Assembly: GCA_035527455.1 (NCBI GenBank) | Contig: DATLAN010000635.1 | Coordinates: 1-18,210 of the forward strand | Source: DATLAN01 sp035527455 | Lineage (GTDB): Bacteria; Planctomycetota; Planctomycetia; Pirellulales; Thermoguttaceae | Length of the DNA stretch: 18,210 nucleotides | Reading direction: 5' to 3' | In this document: positions 1 through 8,354 of the stretch, piece by piece | Numbering within the stretch: the stretch's first letter is position 1 | Layout of the letters: the number at the start of each line of letters is the position of its first letter | Made by a program: the position numbers and the translations under genes | The notes under the pieces: model-generated | The model's input: only the letters and a program-made list of their open reading frames with translations | Databases searched by the model: none | What the model was told of the DNA's origin: nothing

Positions 1-2
1 TC

Positions 3-56
3 CGGTCCGCCGCCACCCTCCACCGCACGGGAGTGCACGAAGGCGACAAGATGTGA
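3..56 (+). CDS. Possible C-terminal tail of an upstream gene (partial)
   Basis: The third frame is open from the window edge to a TGA at 54-56 and reads as a plausible protein tail ending TGVHEGDKM. The other two forward frames run on without an obvious end. With 17 codons no family can be named. If real, this gene lies about 250 bp upstream of the first hydrolase on the same strand and may belong to the same locus. The 57-302 gap after it holds no recognisable gene. Confidence 0.3.
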   Translation, partial: RSAATLHRTGVHEGDKM

Positions 57-302
57 GAACCGACAACCCGAACCACCATCCCGGCTTCCCCCGAAGCCGC
101 CCAAAGATACTCTGTTCCCACGGAATACGAAAAACGAAGCAGGGCCTACAAGTCGGCTTCGCTTGTTTGAGGACTAGCTTTGAAGCGCCCATTCTATGCG
201 GGTTTTGAAGGGCCGGTTGACACGACACGAATGTCGACGGCCGGTTTCTCGACCCGGGCGACGTTGGGGAAAACTCTCATTACGAAAGGACAGGTGACCG
301 AC

Positions 303-2981
303 ATGAAACCGAGACTTACGCTTCACCTTTTCGTGTTGTTTTCTCTTGCGATGGTTTTCGCCCATTTCGCGCCCGCATACGGTGGCGACGATGGCGACTG
401 GGCCGACATCGAACGCCAGTTTCGCGAACTGCCCATAGAAGCCCGCCGGCTGACCGGCCCGCTTTTCTGGTTGCACGGCGACGAGAGCCAAGAGCGGCTC
501 GAAGGGTACCTTGAAAAGGTCGCCGAGGGCGGCAACGGATGCTTTACGGCCGAATCGCGACCGCACAACGACTGGCTGGGGCCGGGCTGGTATCGCGATT
601 TGAAGATCTGTCTCGATGCCGCGAAGAAACAAGACTTGAAAATGTGGATCTTCGATGAAAGGTGGTGGCCGAGTCAAATGGTCGGAGGGGACGTCCCACC
701 GCAATACGGCAGCAAGTTCCTCGAAGCAGATCGAACGGTGATCGAGGGCCCCATGAATTTCGAGGCGGAAGGATATGGCGGCCCGCATTTTGTCGCCGCG
801 GTGGCCGGTCGGGAGGCGGAAGACGGGAAGATCGACAGCGCGACACTCCTGGACTTGAACGCACACATCCAAGCCGGCCGCCTCCAATGGCGGGCGCCGG
901 ACGGCAGGTGGAGCGTCGTGAAACTCACTTGGCAGTACGCCGGCGCGAAAGGCCACCAAAAGCCGTGGGTCTCGGTGGACGGTGCCAGCCGCGATAGCGT
1001 CCAGTGGTTCCTCCAGCACGTCTACCAACCGCATTACGACCGCTTCAAGGACGACTTCGGCAAGACGATCGTCGGGTACTTCTACGATGAGCCCGAAACC
1101 CAGGGCGACTGGGGAACAGAGCTGATCCCCGAACTCGAGCGGCGACGCGTCGATTGGAAAACGGCCGTGGTGGCGTGGAAATACGATCTGTCCAACGCCG
1201 AAGAGCAGACGGCTGCACGGTACCAGTACCGCGACGCCTTTGCCGAGGCCTGGGGCCGGACCATGTATGGCGGAATGACCGACTGGTGCCACGCGCACGG
1301 TGTGCAATCGATCGGCCATTTCATGGAACACGGTCGGCTCTACCTGCACCCGACCTACTGCGCCGGCAACCTGTTCCAACTCCTGAAATACAGCGACATG
1401 GGGGCGATCGACCTGGTCTGCCGCCAGATGTACCCTGGCCAAAGGCCTCACGACATCTATCAGACCCCGAAGCTGGCCAGTTCGATTTCGCACGTCTACG
1501 GAAAGGAAAACGACCTGGCCATGTGCGAGATCTTCGGCGGCTACGGCCAGAACCTGACCTATCCGGAGATGAAATGGCTTACCGATCAGCACCAGGTACG
1601 CGGCGTGAACTTCATGATCCCGCACTCCTTCAACCCCCGTGCGCCATACGACCGCGACTTCCCTCCGTATTTCTTCAACAACGGCTTCGAGCCGCGCTGG
1701 CCGCTGTATCGGGTTTATGCCGATTACACGTCTCGCCTGAGTGCGATGCTCACGGGCGGTCATCACGTCTGTCCCGTCGCCTTGCTTTATCTCGGCAACA
1801 GTTATCACGTCGGCAAATCGGTCACCCCGGAGAACATGACCACCGCGCTGCAGGACGCGTTGTTCGACTGCGATTGGATGCCCTACGACGTCTTCGAGAG
1901 AGAGGTGGAGGTCTCCGGGGCCGCATTGCACCTCCGCAAAGAACAGTACCGTGTACTCATCGTTCCCGCGGTGGAAGTTATCCCGTACGAAACGCTGGCC
2001 AAAGCCAAGGCGTTTTTCGACGCCGGCGGTGTCGTGCTCGGCTACGGCATCCTGCCGTCGAAGTCGGCTTCGCCGGGAAAGGATGGACGGGACATCGCCG
2101 CGCTGCGTGATGCGATCTGGGGCGAGTCTCCGGAGCCGGGCGTCGAGGTGTGCCGCACCAGCGCCGGCGGCGGCCGTGCGTACTTCCTGCCGGAAACGCC
2201 GACGCCCGAGCAGGTCCGCCGGGTGCTCGCGGGAGACTCGGGTATTCACCCGACGCTGGAAGTGCTCCAGGGCGAAACGAACCATTGGCTGCACGTGCTG
2301 CACCGCGTCAAGGCCGGAAGGAACGTGTTCTTCATCACGAATCAGCACCACGACGGGCCGACGAAACGGTTTCGCATGCTCGCTCGCGTCGGCGGCGTAC
2401 CCGAGGTGTGGGACGCGATGCGCGGCACGATCGCATCGCTCGCGTACGCGCCGGTCGGTGACAATCTCGTCGAACTGGAACTCACGCTCGAGCCGCTGGA
2501 GAGTGTGCTGCTCGTGTTCCAGCCCGAAGCCCGCACGCTGCCGGGGCGTATCGAACCCGAGACGGAGCCGTCGCGCGAACCGATCGAGGTGAAGCGATTG
2601 CCCACGACGCTCGCGTTCGACGATACCGCATGGCCGGCGGCCGGGGAGATCGCACGATTCGGCGCCGCACCCTGGGGTGATTTATCCAGCTCTGGGACAC
2701 GGCTGACGACCAGTCCCGTGAAAGTCGACCCCTTCGTCGGTCGATTTACGCTGCCGGCGGACTGGCTGGAAGCGGGATTGCGAGTCTGCTTGGAAGCAGA
2801 TGCCATCGCACCGGAGAACGCGGCGGCCGTCAAGGTCAACGGGCAATCTGCCGGCGGCTTCATCGGCAAACCGTTGCGGCTGGATATCACATCGCATTCG
2901 AAAGCCGGCGAGAACACCCTCGAGATTGCTCCGTTTGCGCCGGCGTTGGTGCGCGTATCGGCCTACCCTGCAGGAGGCTGA
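303..2981 (+). CDS. Secreted GH106-like glycoside hydrolase (putative alpha-L-rhamnosidase)
   Basis: This 892-residue protein probably cleaves alpha-L-rhamnosides outside the cytoplasm. I chose the ATG at 303 because an AAAGGA ribosome site lies upstream and a clear signal peptide follows (basic MKPR, hydrophobic core, likely cut after AYG). An in-frame start at 180 would bury that signal. The mature N-terminus carries the LFWLHGD-type opening of GH106-like enzymes. A TIM-barrel-like part includes GYFYDEPE (D262/E263) and CEIFGGYGQNL (E409), the likeliest acidic catalytic residues by comparison with the neighbouring paralogue. Around residues 540-620 follows a Rossmann-like segment (VPAVEVIPYETLAKA), then a beta-rich C-terminal region resembling the sugar-binding modules of GH2/GH106 proteins. 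The next gene, on the same strand after 88 nt, is a distant paralogue, and rhaA lies beyond it, which supports rhamnose as substrate. The family call rests on motifs; the exact linkage cleaved is unknown. Confidence 0.72.
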   Translation: MKPRLTLHLFVLFSLAMVFAHFAPAYGGDDGDWADIERQFRELPIEARRLTGPLFWLHGDESQERLEGYLEKVAEGGNGCFTAESRPHNDWLGPGWYRDLKICLDAAKKQDLKMWIFDERWWPSQMVGGDVPPQYGSKFLEADRTVIEGPMNFEAEGYGGPHFVAAVAGREAEDGKIDSATLLDLNAHIQAGRLQWRAPDGRWSVVKLTWQYAGAKGHQKPWVSVDGASRDSVQWFLQHVYQPHYDRFKDDFGKTIVGYFYDEPETQGDWGTELIPELERRRVDWKTAVVAWKYDLSNAEEQTAARYQYRDAFAEAWGRTMYGGMTDWCHAHGVQSIGHFMEHGRLYLHPTYCAGNLFQLLKYSDMGAIDLVCRQMYPGQRPHDIYQTPKLASSISHVYGKENDLAMCEIFGGYGQNLTYPEMKWLTDQHQVRGVNFMIPHSFNPRAPYDRDFPPYFFNNGFEPRWPLYRVYADYTSRLSAMLTGGHHVCPVALLYLGNSYHVGKSVTPENMTTALQDALFDCDWMPYDVFEREVEVSGAALHLRKEQYRVLIVPAVEVIPYETLAKAKAFFDAGGVVLGYGILPSKSASPGKDGRDIAALRDAIWGESPEPGVEVCRTSAGGGRAYFLPETPTPEQVRRVLAGDSGIHPTLEVLQGETNHWLHVLHRVKAGRNVFFITNQHHDGPTKRFRMLARVGGVPEVWDAMRGTIASLAYAPVGDNLVELELTLEPLESVLLVFQPEARTLPGRIEPETEPSREPIEVKRLPTTLAFDDTAWPAAGEIARFGAAPWGDLSSSGTRLTTSPVKVDPFVGRFTLPADWLEAGLRVCLEADAIAPENAAAVKVNGQSAGGFIGKPLRLDITSHSKAGENTLEIAPFAPALVRVSAYPAGG

Positions 2982-3069
2982 TCGAAACGTTGATCTCAGC
3001 CGTGACGGCAAGCCGCCGGTCCTTGCCGAACCGGCGCCGAAACAACCAGATGATTTCGTGAGCAAGAAC

Positions 3070-6000
3070 ATGAGAACAACGTTTCAGGCAATGTTGGGAC
3101 TGCTAGTGGCAGCCGCCGGGCTGGTTGCTGCCGCCCGTGCCGGCGATTTGGATTTCAGCGATCCGGTCGGTGTCGTGCCGGCGCCGCCCGAAGGATCGCC
3201 CGGATATCCGTCGCGCGACGCGAACCTGGACGCGCTGCCCGGTTTCCGGAATCCGCCGCCGGGCTACGGCGAGGTGCCGTTCTGGTGGTGGAGCGGCGAT
3301 CCACTCGACAAGGATCGGCTGTTGTGGCAGATCGAGCAGTTGCACGAAAAGGGCATCTCCGGGATGCAGGTCAACTACGCCCACGAAGACTCGCCGGGCT
3401 GGCCGACCTATCCGTCCGAACCGGAGATCTTTTCCGACGCCTGGTGGGACGTATGGAAGTACGTCGCGGGCGAGTGCGGCAAACGCGGCATGGGCATCGG
3501 ACTGAGCGGCTATACGCTCGACTGGCCCAACGGCCGAAGCCTGATCAGCCGCACGATCTACGGCGATCCGGAAATCCAGGGTCGAGAGATCGGGATCGCC
3601 CACAAGCAGCGCGTGGCAGCCGGCCAGGCGCTGGCCCGCGACCTTCCGGCCGACACGGTGGCCGTGCGGGCGTATCCTTTCGGCGAAACGGGAATCGGGC
3701 CCGGCAACATCGACCTGGTCGGTTCGATCCACAATGAGCGCCTGGAGTGGACTCCGGCCGAAGGCGATTGGGAAGTCTGGGTCTTCACCGCCGCGCGCAA
3801 GCCCGGCACGCTCAACCCGATTCATCCGCTGGCCGGGCGGCGGGTCGTGGAAAAATTCTTCCAGGCGTTCCAGGACCACGCGCCGGGGCAATCGGCCGCG
3901 GGATTGAACTACTTTTTCCACGACGAACTGAAGTTCGGCGTCGGCGATCGCGTCTGGGCCGACGATCTGCCCGAACAGTTCAAGCGGCGCAAGGGCTACA
4001 GCCTGTTCGAGGCCCTGCCCGCCATGTTCCAGGATGTCGGCCCCAAGACGGTCAAGTACCGACTGGACTTCATGGACGTGAAGGTGCAACTGGCCCAGCA
4101 GCGCTATTTCATGCCGATCTTCCAATGGCATTGGAGCCGGGGCAAGATCTACGGCTGCGATCAAGGCAGCCGTGGCCGCAACCCGCTGGAATTCGGCGAC
4201 TATTTCAGCGCCGTGCGCTGGTACACCGCCCCCGGCCACGATACGCCGGGCGGACACGCCGATCTGATCAAGGGCAAGGTTTCCAGCTCGATCGCCCATC
4301 TGTACCGGCGCCCGCGCGTGTGGCTGGAAGGGTATCACAGCCTCGGTTGGGGCGCGACGCCGGAGAGGCTGATGTTCGCCACCCGCGAAAACTACCTTTA
4401 CGGCTGCAATCTGCTGAACCTGCATGGCTTGTACTACACTACGCACGGCAGTTTCTGGGAGTGGGCGCCGCCGTGCTATCATTTCCGCATGCCGTATTGG
4501 GAGCACATGGGAACGTTCCTCGAGTACTTCGAACGCCTCTCGTACCTGATGAGCCAGGGCGTGCACCAGTGCGACGTCGCGGTGATGTATCCCGTCGCTC
4601 CCGGCCAGGCCGGACTGGGCGGGAACGGGGCGACCGGCACGGCCTTCGCCGCGGGCGGCACACTGTGGGCGGGCGGTTACGATTTCGTCTTCATGGATTT
4701 CGAGTCGCTGGCACGGGCCGAAGTCCGCGACGGCCGATTGCACGTCGCAGATGCTTCTTATCGCGTGCTCGTGCTGCCGGCCATGCGCGCCGTGCGATGG
4801 TCCACCCTGCAAAAGGCCCGGGAGTTTTTCCGCTCGGGCGGGATCGTGATCGCCGCGGGGGCGTTGCCCGAGGCGAGCGATCGTGCCGGCCGCGAAGACC
4901 CTGTACTTGACGCGGCCGTCAAGGAACTCTTCGGCGCTACGGCCGCGGAAACCGCAGCCGGCGTCCGCCCGTCGGTCCAGCGCAACGACGCGGGCGGCAT
5001 CGGCATCGCCGGGCTACCGGGCGAACTGGTTGGTCAGATCGAGAGCCTGGTTCCGCGCGATGTCCAGGCCGAACGACCGATCAGGGCAACGCACCGCAAG
5101 GTCGGACCGCGCGATGTTTACATGGTGATGGGGGCACCGAAGAACTCGACGGTCGAGTTCCGCGCCAAGGGCCAGGTCGAGTTATGGGACCCGTGGACCG
5201 GTGCGGTCCGGCCGCTGCGGGCGATTGGCGAGACGCCAACCGGCACGAAGGTCGAGTTGCCGCTGGAGGATTACGAAGCCCAGATCGTCGTGTTCACGCC
5301 GGGCCGGCAGCAGGTCGATCCGCCGCCGCGTCAGGAGCGGACGACGCAGGAAATCGCCCTCGATGGCGAGTGGGAGTTCGAGTTGAAACCGACCATGGAC
5401 AATCGCTACGGAGACTTCCGCCTGCCTGCCACCGACAAGATCATCGGCCCCGAAGCCCGAATCTTCCGTCACGCCGTCGAGAGCGGCGACGCGACCGCCT
5501 GGCACGAACCGGACTTCGACGATGGTCGCTGGGAGCGGGCCACTTACGACTTCGGGCCGCAATTCTGGTTGCTGGGCCCGATCCCGCCCGACGCGGCAGG
5601 CGACGCGCTCGACGCGGAGCTGGCGAAGCTCACCCGGGTTAATCCGCAGGAAGCGGTCACCGCAGGCGGCCGGTCGTTCTCCTGGCGCCCCTATAGTTTC
5701 TCCTGGCGCTGGGGGCTCGAAGGCGATCCCGGGCACCAGGGTTATCACGGCCTGAAAGAGAACGTCACCGACCATTTCCTTTGCCTCGGCCGGCGCTCCG
5801 GCGCGTTGAACGAAACGAGCTACGCGACCGAGGAGGCGGGCAGCCGCTATTACCTCTGGACCAGCGCGACGGTCGATCGTCCGACGACGGCCCGCATCGT
5901 GGCCAGCGTCCGCCAGGAGGGCGAGAGACCGCATGCGTCCGAGGTGTTGACGCCGGCGGCCGTGTTTCTCAACGGCACGCGCGTCGAAGATCCGCAGAAG

Positions 6001-6774
6001 GCCGTGCCGCTGCGCGCGGGCCCCAATCCGATGCTCGTCCGTTACGATCAGGCCGGCCGCGGCTATTTCGTGCTGAAACGCGACGGAAACGATGCGAAAC
6101 CATCGCACCGCACACCGCTGGCGACAACCTGGTTCGACGATCCGTCGGTGATCCGTTTCGACGTGCACGCCGGGGCCAGGCCCGCCGAGTGGTTTCGCTT
6201 CACCGCGCCGTGCGGCCTTCGCGCGATGACGGTCACCGCCAAGGGGGCCGTCGAGGCTTGGACGGCCGGCCGGCCCATGCGTGCCGCGGGCCAAGGCCGT
6301 TTCGAGGCGGTCGGGCCGCTGCCCCGCGCGGCCGTCATCGCTCTGCGCGTGGTGCCCGAGACCGGTGCCTGCGGCGCGGCGGTGTTCCCCGATCCGGTGC
6401 GGTTGGAATGCGGACCGGGCGTCACCGCGTTGGGCGACTGGTCGAAGGCGGGCGTGCTGGAGTGCTATTCCGGCGGCGCATGGTATCGCAGGACCGTGAC
6501 GCTGACGGCGGAACAGGCTCGCGGGGAGGTCGCGCTCGAACTGGGAAAAGTGGTCGCCACGGCAGAAGTTCGCGTGAACGGCCAGGTAGGGGGCATCCGC
6601 GTTGCGCCGCCATGGCGCGTGGACATCTCGAAGCAGGTGAAGCCCGGCGAGAACCGGATCGAGGTGCTGGTCTACAACACATTGGCCAACCACTACCTCA
6701 CCATTCCGACCCGCTACCGGGGCGAACTGACTTCCGGTCTGCTGGGCCCAGTGACGCTGGAGGTGACGCCGTAG
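3070..6774 (+). CDS. Large secreted GH106-like glycoside hydrolase (putative alpha-L-rhamnosidase)
   Basis: This 1234-residue protein is a probable exported rhamnosidase. The ATG at 3070 opens a signal peptide with likely cleavage after AARA near residue 24. No strong ribosome site is visible, and a GTG four codons upstream is an alternative. After the signal comes PFWWWSGDP, the typical GH106 opening, then a barrel with YFFHDELKF (D285/E286) and LEGYHSLGWGATPE (E420). These align in position and character with FYDEPE and CEIFGGYGQ of the upstream paralogue, so they are the best catalytic candidates (inference). A Rossmann-like stretch follows (VLVLPAMRAVRWSTL). The second half is beta-rich: a GH2-like segment starting LDGEWEFELKP, and a C-terminal sandwich with VRVNGQ and NRIEVLVYNTLANHY, which is characteristic of this family. 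The gene is probably co-transcribed with its paralogue. Before the mobile element inserted, only about 49 nt would have separated it from rhaA. Confidence 0.75.
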   Translation: MRTTFQAMLGLLVAAAGLVAAARAGDLDFSDPVGVVPAPPEGSPGYPSRDANLDALPGFRNPPPGYGEVPFWWWSGDPLDKDRLLWQIEQLHEKGISGMQVNYAHEDSPGWPTYPSEPEIFSDAWWDVWKYVAGECGKRGMGIGLSGYTLDWPNGRSLISRTIYGDPEIQGREIGIAHKQRVAAGQALARDLPADTVAVRAYPFGETGIGPGNIDLVGSIHNERLEWTPAEGDWEVWVFTAARKPGTLNPIHPLAGRRVVEKFFQAFQDHAPGQSAAGLNYFFHDELKFGVGDRVWADDLPEQFKRRKGYSLFEALPAMFQDVGPKTVKYRLDFMDVKVQLAQQRYFMPIFQWHWSRGKIYGCDQGSRGRNPLEFGDYFSAVRWYTAPGHDTPGGHADLIKGKVSSSIAHLYRRPRVWLEGYHSLGWGATPERLMFATRENYLYGCNLLNLHGLYYTTHGSFWEWAPPCYHFRMPYWEHMGTFLEYFERLSYLMSQGVHQCDVAVMYPVAPGQAGLGGNGATGTAFAAGGTLWAGGYDFVFMDFESLARAEVRDGRLHVADASYRVLVLPAMRAVRWSTLQKAREFFRSGGIVIAAGALPEASDRAGREDPVLDAAVKELFGATAAETAAGVRPSVQRNDAGGIGIAGLPGELVGQIESLVPRDVQAERPIRATHRKVGPRDVYMVMGAPKNSTVEFRAKGQVELWDPWTGAVRPLRAIGETPTGTKVELPLEDYEAQIVVFTPGRQQVDPPPRQERTTQEIALDGEWEFELKPTMDNRYGDFRLPATDKIIGPEARIFRHAVESGDATAWHEPDFDDGRWERATYDFGPQFWLLGPIPPDAAGDALDAELAKLTRVNPQEAVTAGGRSFSWRPYSFSWRWGLEGDPGHQGYHGLKENVTDHFLCLGRRSGALNETSYATEEAGSRYYLWTSATVDRPTTARIVASVRQEGERPHASEVLTPAAVFLNGTRVEDPQKAVPLRAGPNPMLVRYDQAGRGYFVLKRDGNDAKPSHRTPLATTWFDDPSVIRFDVHAGARPAEWFRFTAPCGLRAMTVTAKGAVEAWTAGRPMRAAGQGRFEAVGPLPRAAVIALRVVPETGACGAAVFPDPVRLECGPGVTALGDWSKAGVLECYSGGAWYRRTVTLTAEQARGEVALELGKVVATAEVRVNGQVGGIRVAPPWRVDISKQVKPGENRIEVLVYNTLANHYLTIPTRYRGELTSGLLGPVTLEVTP

Positions 6775-6795
6775 GATGAAACGAGAAGCAAGACG

Positions 6796-6803
6796 AGAAA
6801 GTG
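6796..6803. repeat. Left 8-bp target-site duplication
   Basis: AGAAAGTG lies directly outside the left terminal repeat and is repeated exactly at 7424-7431 outside the right one. An exact 8-bp direct repeat abutting matched inverted termini is the footprint of a transposition event. Confidence 0.8.
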
Positions 6804-6948
6804 GGCTCCTCGGCAGAATTCCTGGGCTGATTTCCCAAATAAGCAACGTAAGTTCATGAATACTCGGGAGTTATGGCTCATTGCACACTGCCCGCTTCTG
6901 GAGATGACAAATCCAAGTACGGGTTCCTCTTCTCTGTTCGGCGTTTTC
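6804..6948 (+). repeat. Left terminal arm of the element (long imperfect inverted repeat)
   Basis: It pairs with 7343-7423. Matching blocks in order are GGCTYCTCGGCAGAATT, TGGGYTGATT, CTTCTGGA, the perfect 26-mer at 6915-6940, and TTTTC. The left arm holds about 60 bp (roughly 6831-6890) that the right arm lacks, so one arm gained or lost a segment. The inner 26-mer is better conserved than the ends, suggesting it is the transposase-binding part (inference). Confidence 0.7.
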
Positions 6949-7009
6949 GTATACCCTAAGAGGACCATGTTCAGCGGGATCCTGCGGGAGGTTCCACCGG
7001 AGGCAGGCA

Positions 7010-7324
7010 TTGCCCGGCGTTGATTTCCAAATCGTTCGTTCCACAGTTTCAATGGCTCAGGTTTTGGAGTTGATCGGCTTCGTGGCCCACCAATCCTCAG
7101 GTGATCAACTCCGTGGGCCGTGCCCCGTCCATGGTTCGAGTTCTTCAAAAAGCCGTTCATTCTCGGCAAATGTGCAGCGTCATACCTACCAGTGCTTCAA
7201 GTGCGGTTCATTGGGAAACCAACTCGACCTTTGGGCGGCGGTGACGAAAACCGACTTGCATACCGCGGCCATCGACCTCTGTGAGAAAGCTCATGTTGAC
7301 ATCCCCTGGATCCGCAAGTGGTAG
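7010..7324 (+). CDS. Small DnaG-type CHC2 zinc-finger protein (passenger of the mobile element)
   Basis: This 104-residue protein starts at TTG 7010, fixed by a strong GGAGG at 6999-7003 with a 6-nt spacer. An ATG at 6967 is out of frame. It consists almost entirely of the zinc-binding module found at the N-terminus of bacterial primase DnaG: an N-terminal helix region (STVSMAQVLELIGF), then PCPVH with C38 and H41, an SRSFSAN strand, YQCFKCG with C62 and C65, and a closing helix (NQLDLWAAVTK). In DnaG this module binds DNA and helps choose priming sites. There is no TOPRIM or helicase-binding domain, so it cannot be a primase alone. It is enclosed by the element's inverted repeats and is its only gene. 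It may bind element DNA or act with a transposase or primase supplied in trans; the role is inference. Confidence 0.8.
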   Translation: MPGVDFQIVRSTVSMAQVLELIGFVAHQSSGDQLRGPCPVHGSSSSKSRSFSANVQRHTYQCFKCGSLGNQLDLWAAVTKTDLHTAAIDLCEKAHVDIPWIRKW

Positions 7325-7342
7325 ATGTTGTGCAGGCAACCA

Positions 7343-7423
7343 GAAAACGAACAGAGAAGAGGAACCCGTACTTCTGTTCCTTCCAGAAGGCGTCAATCAA
7401 CCCACAAATTCTGCCGAGAAGCC
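7343..7423 (-). repeat. Right terminal arm of the element
   Basis: This 81-bp arm is the inverted partner of 6804-6948. The 26-bp segment 7348-7373 is an exact reverse complement of 6915-6940. The terminal 17 bp at 7407-7423 match the left end with one difference. It starts 18 bp after the CHC2 stop codon. Confidence 0.72.
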
Positions 7424-7431
7424 AGAAAGTG
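7424..7431. repeat. Right 8-bp target-site duplication
   Basis: AGAAAGTG is an exact copy of 6796-6803 and abuts the right terminal repeat. Removing the element and one copy restores a short spacer leading into the rhaA ribosome site. Confidence 0.8.
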
Positions 7432-7451
7432 AATTACGAGAGGAGCAGCGT

Positions 7452-8354
7452 GTGTCGTTACCAAGCAGTTCGGGAAGCCGCCCAGCGCAAGTGATCGAGT
7501 CGGCCTACCGCGACGCGCGGGAGGTGTATGGAGCGTGGGGGGTGGACGTGGGAGATGCGTTGCGGCGCCTCGCCGAGATCCCCATTTCGGTGCACTGTTG
7601 GCAGGGGGACGACGTGGGCGGGTTCGAGGGCGCTGCCGATCAGATCGGCGGCGGACTGGCCGTCACCGGCAACTACCCCGGCAAAGCCCGCACGCCTGAC
7701 GAGCTGCGGGCCGACCTGGATCGGGCGCTCTCGCTTGTTCCCGGCACGCATCGGCTGAACCTGCACGCCAGCTACGCCGAGACCGGCGGAAGACGCGTCG
7801 AGCGGACGGACCTCGCGCCCGAGCACTTCCAGAACTGGATCGACTGGGCCCGGGACCGCGGCATGGGGCTCGACTTCAACCCCACGTACTTCGCCCATCC
7901 CAACGCCGAGGACGGGCTGACGCTGAGCCACGGCGACGACGGCATCCGGCAGTTCTGGATCGAGCACGGCATCGTCTGCCGCAGGATCGGGGCCGCACTC
8001 GGGGCTGCGCTCGGCACGCCCTGCGTGACCAACATCTGGATTCCCGACGGCATGAAGGATCTGCCCATCGACCGCAAAGGGCCCCGCGAGCGGCTGGCGG
8101 CGGCGCTGGACGCCGTCTTCACGGAAGACCTGGACCCGACCTGCAACCTCGACGCCGTCGAGAGCAAACTGTTCGGCATCGGCTCGGAGAGCTACGTGGT
8201 CGGCTCGCACGAGTTCTACCTGGGTTACGCGATCAGCCGGAAAAAGCTGTTGTGCCTCGACGCGGGGCACTTCCACCCCACGGAAGTCATTTCCGACAAG
8301 ATTTCAGCCGTGCTGCAATTCCTCGATCGGCTGCTGTTGCACGTCAGCCGCGGG
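7452..8354 (+). pseudogene. rhaA: L-rhamnose isomerase, truncated at the 3' end
   Basis: RhaA converts L-rhamnose to L-rhamnulose, the first cytoplasmic step of rhamnose breakdown. The GTG start at 7452 has AGGAG at 7441-7445 with a 6-nt spacer. The frame stays open further upstream, but that part is element DNA. From ISVHCWQGDD through ATGNYPGKART, RLNLHASYAE, LDFNPTYFAHP, NIWIPDGMKD, AVESKLFGIGSESY and LDAGHFHPTEVISDKIS the match to the E. coli family is very close. It ends after LLLHVSRG at codon 301, whereas the family is about 420 aa. The next expected block (WDSDH, with two aspartate metal ligands) and the rest of the C-terminus are absent. Downstream, this frame has no further RhaA similarity, although it happens to stay open to 9305. 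The product cannot be an active isomerase unless the join is an assembly error. Confidence 0.85.

Larger units (their letters stand above)
6804..7423. mobile_element. 620-bp non-autonomous transposable element carrying a CHC2 zinc-finger gene
   Basis: The left end reads GGCTCCTCGGCAGAATT and the reverse complement of the right end reads GGCTTCTCGGCAGAATT (16 of 17 identical). Both are flanked by the same 8-bp duplication. Inside, a perfect 26-bp inverted repeat (6915-6940 and 7348-7373) marks the inner part of long terminal arms. The only convincing gene is a CHC2 zinc finger of 104 aa; there is no transposase, so movement would need one supplied in trans. GG-starting termini with an 8-bp duplication fit the IS1595 and ISL3 families, and I cannot decide between them by eye. 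It inserted 29 bp past the second hydrolase and 20 bp before the rhaA start, splitting a likely operon. Confidence 0.8.

Noticed and set aside
217..222. TTGACA as a -35 box for the first hydrolase
   Set aside because: No acceptable -10 box lies 16-18 bp downstream (that position reads GCCGGT).
174..2351. A 725-codon minus-strand frame opposite the first hydrolase
   Set aside because: It is antisense to a gene with clear motifs and a signal peptide. It has arginine-rich, unfamiliar content and arises from GC-biased codon use. The same applies to 3103-4812 and 5182-6846 on the minus strand.
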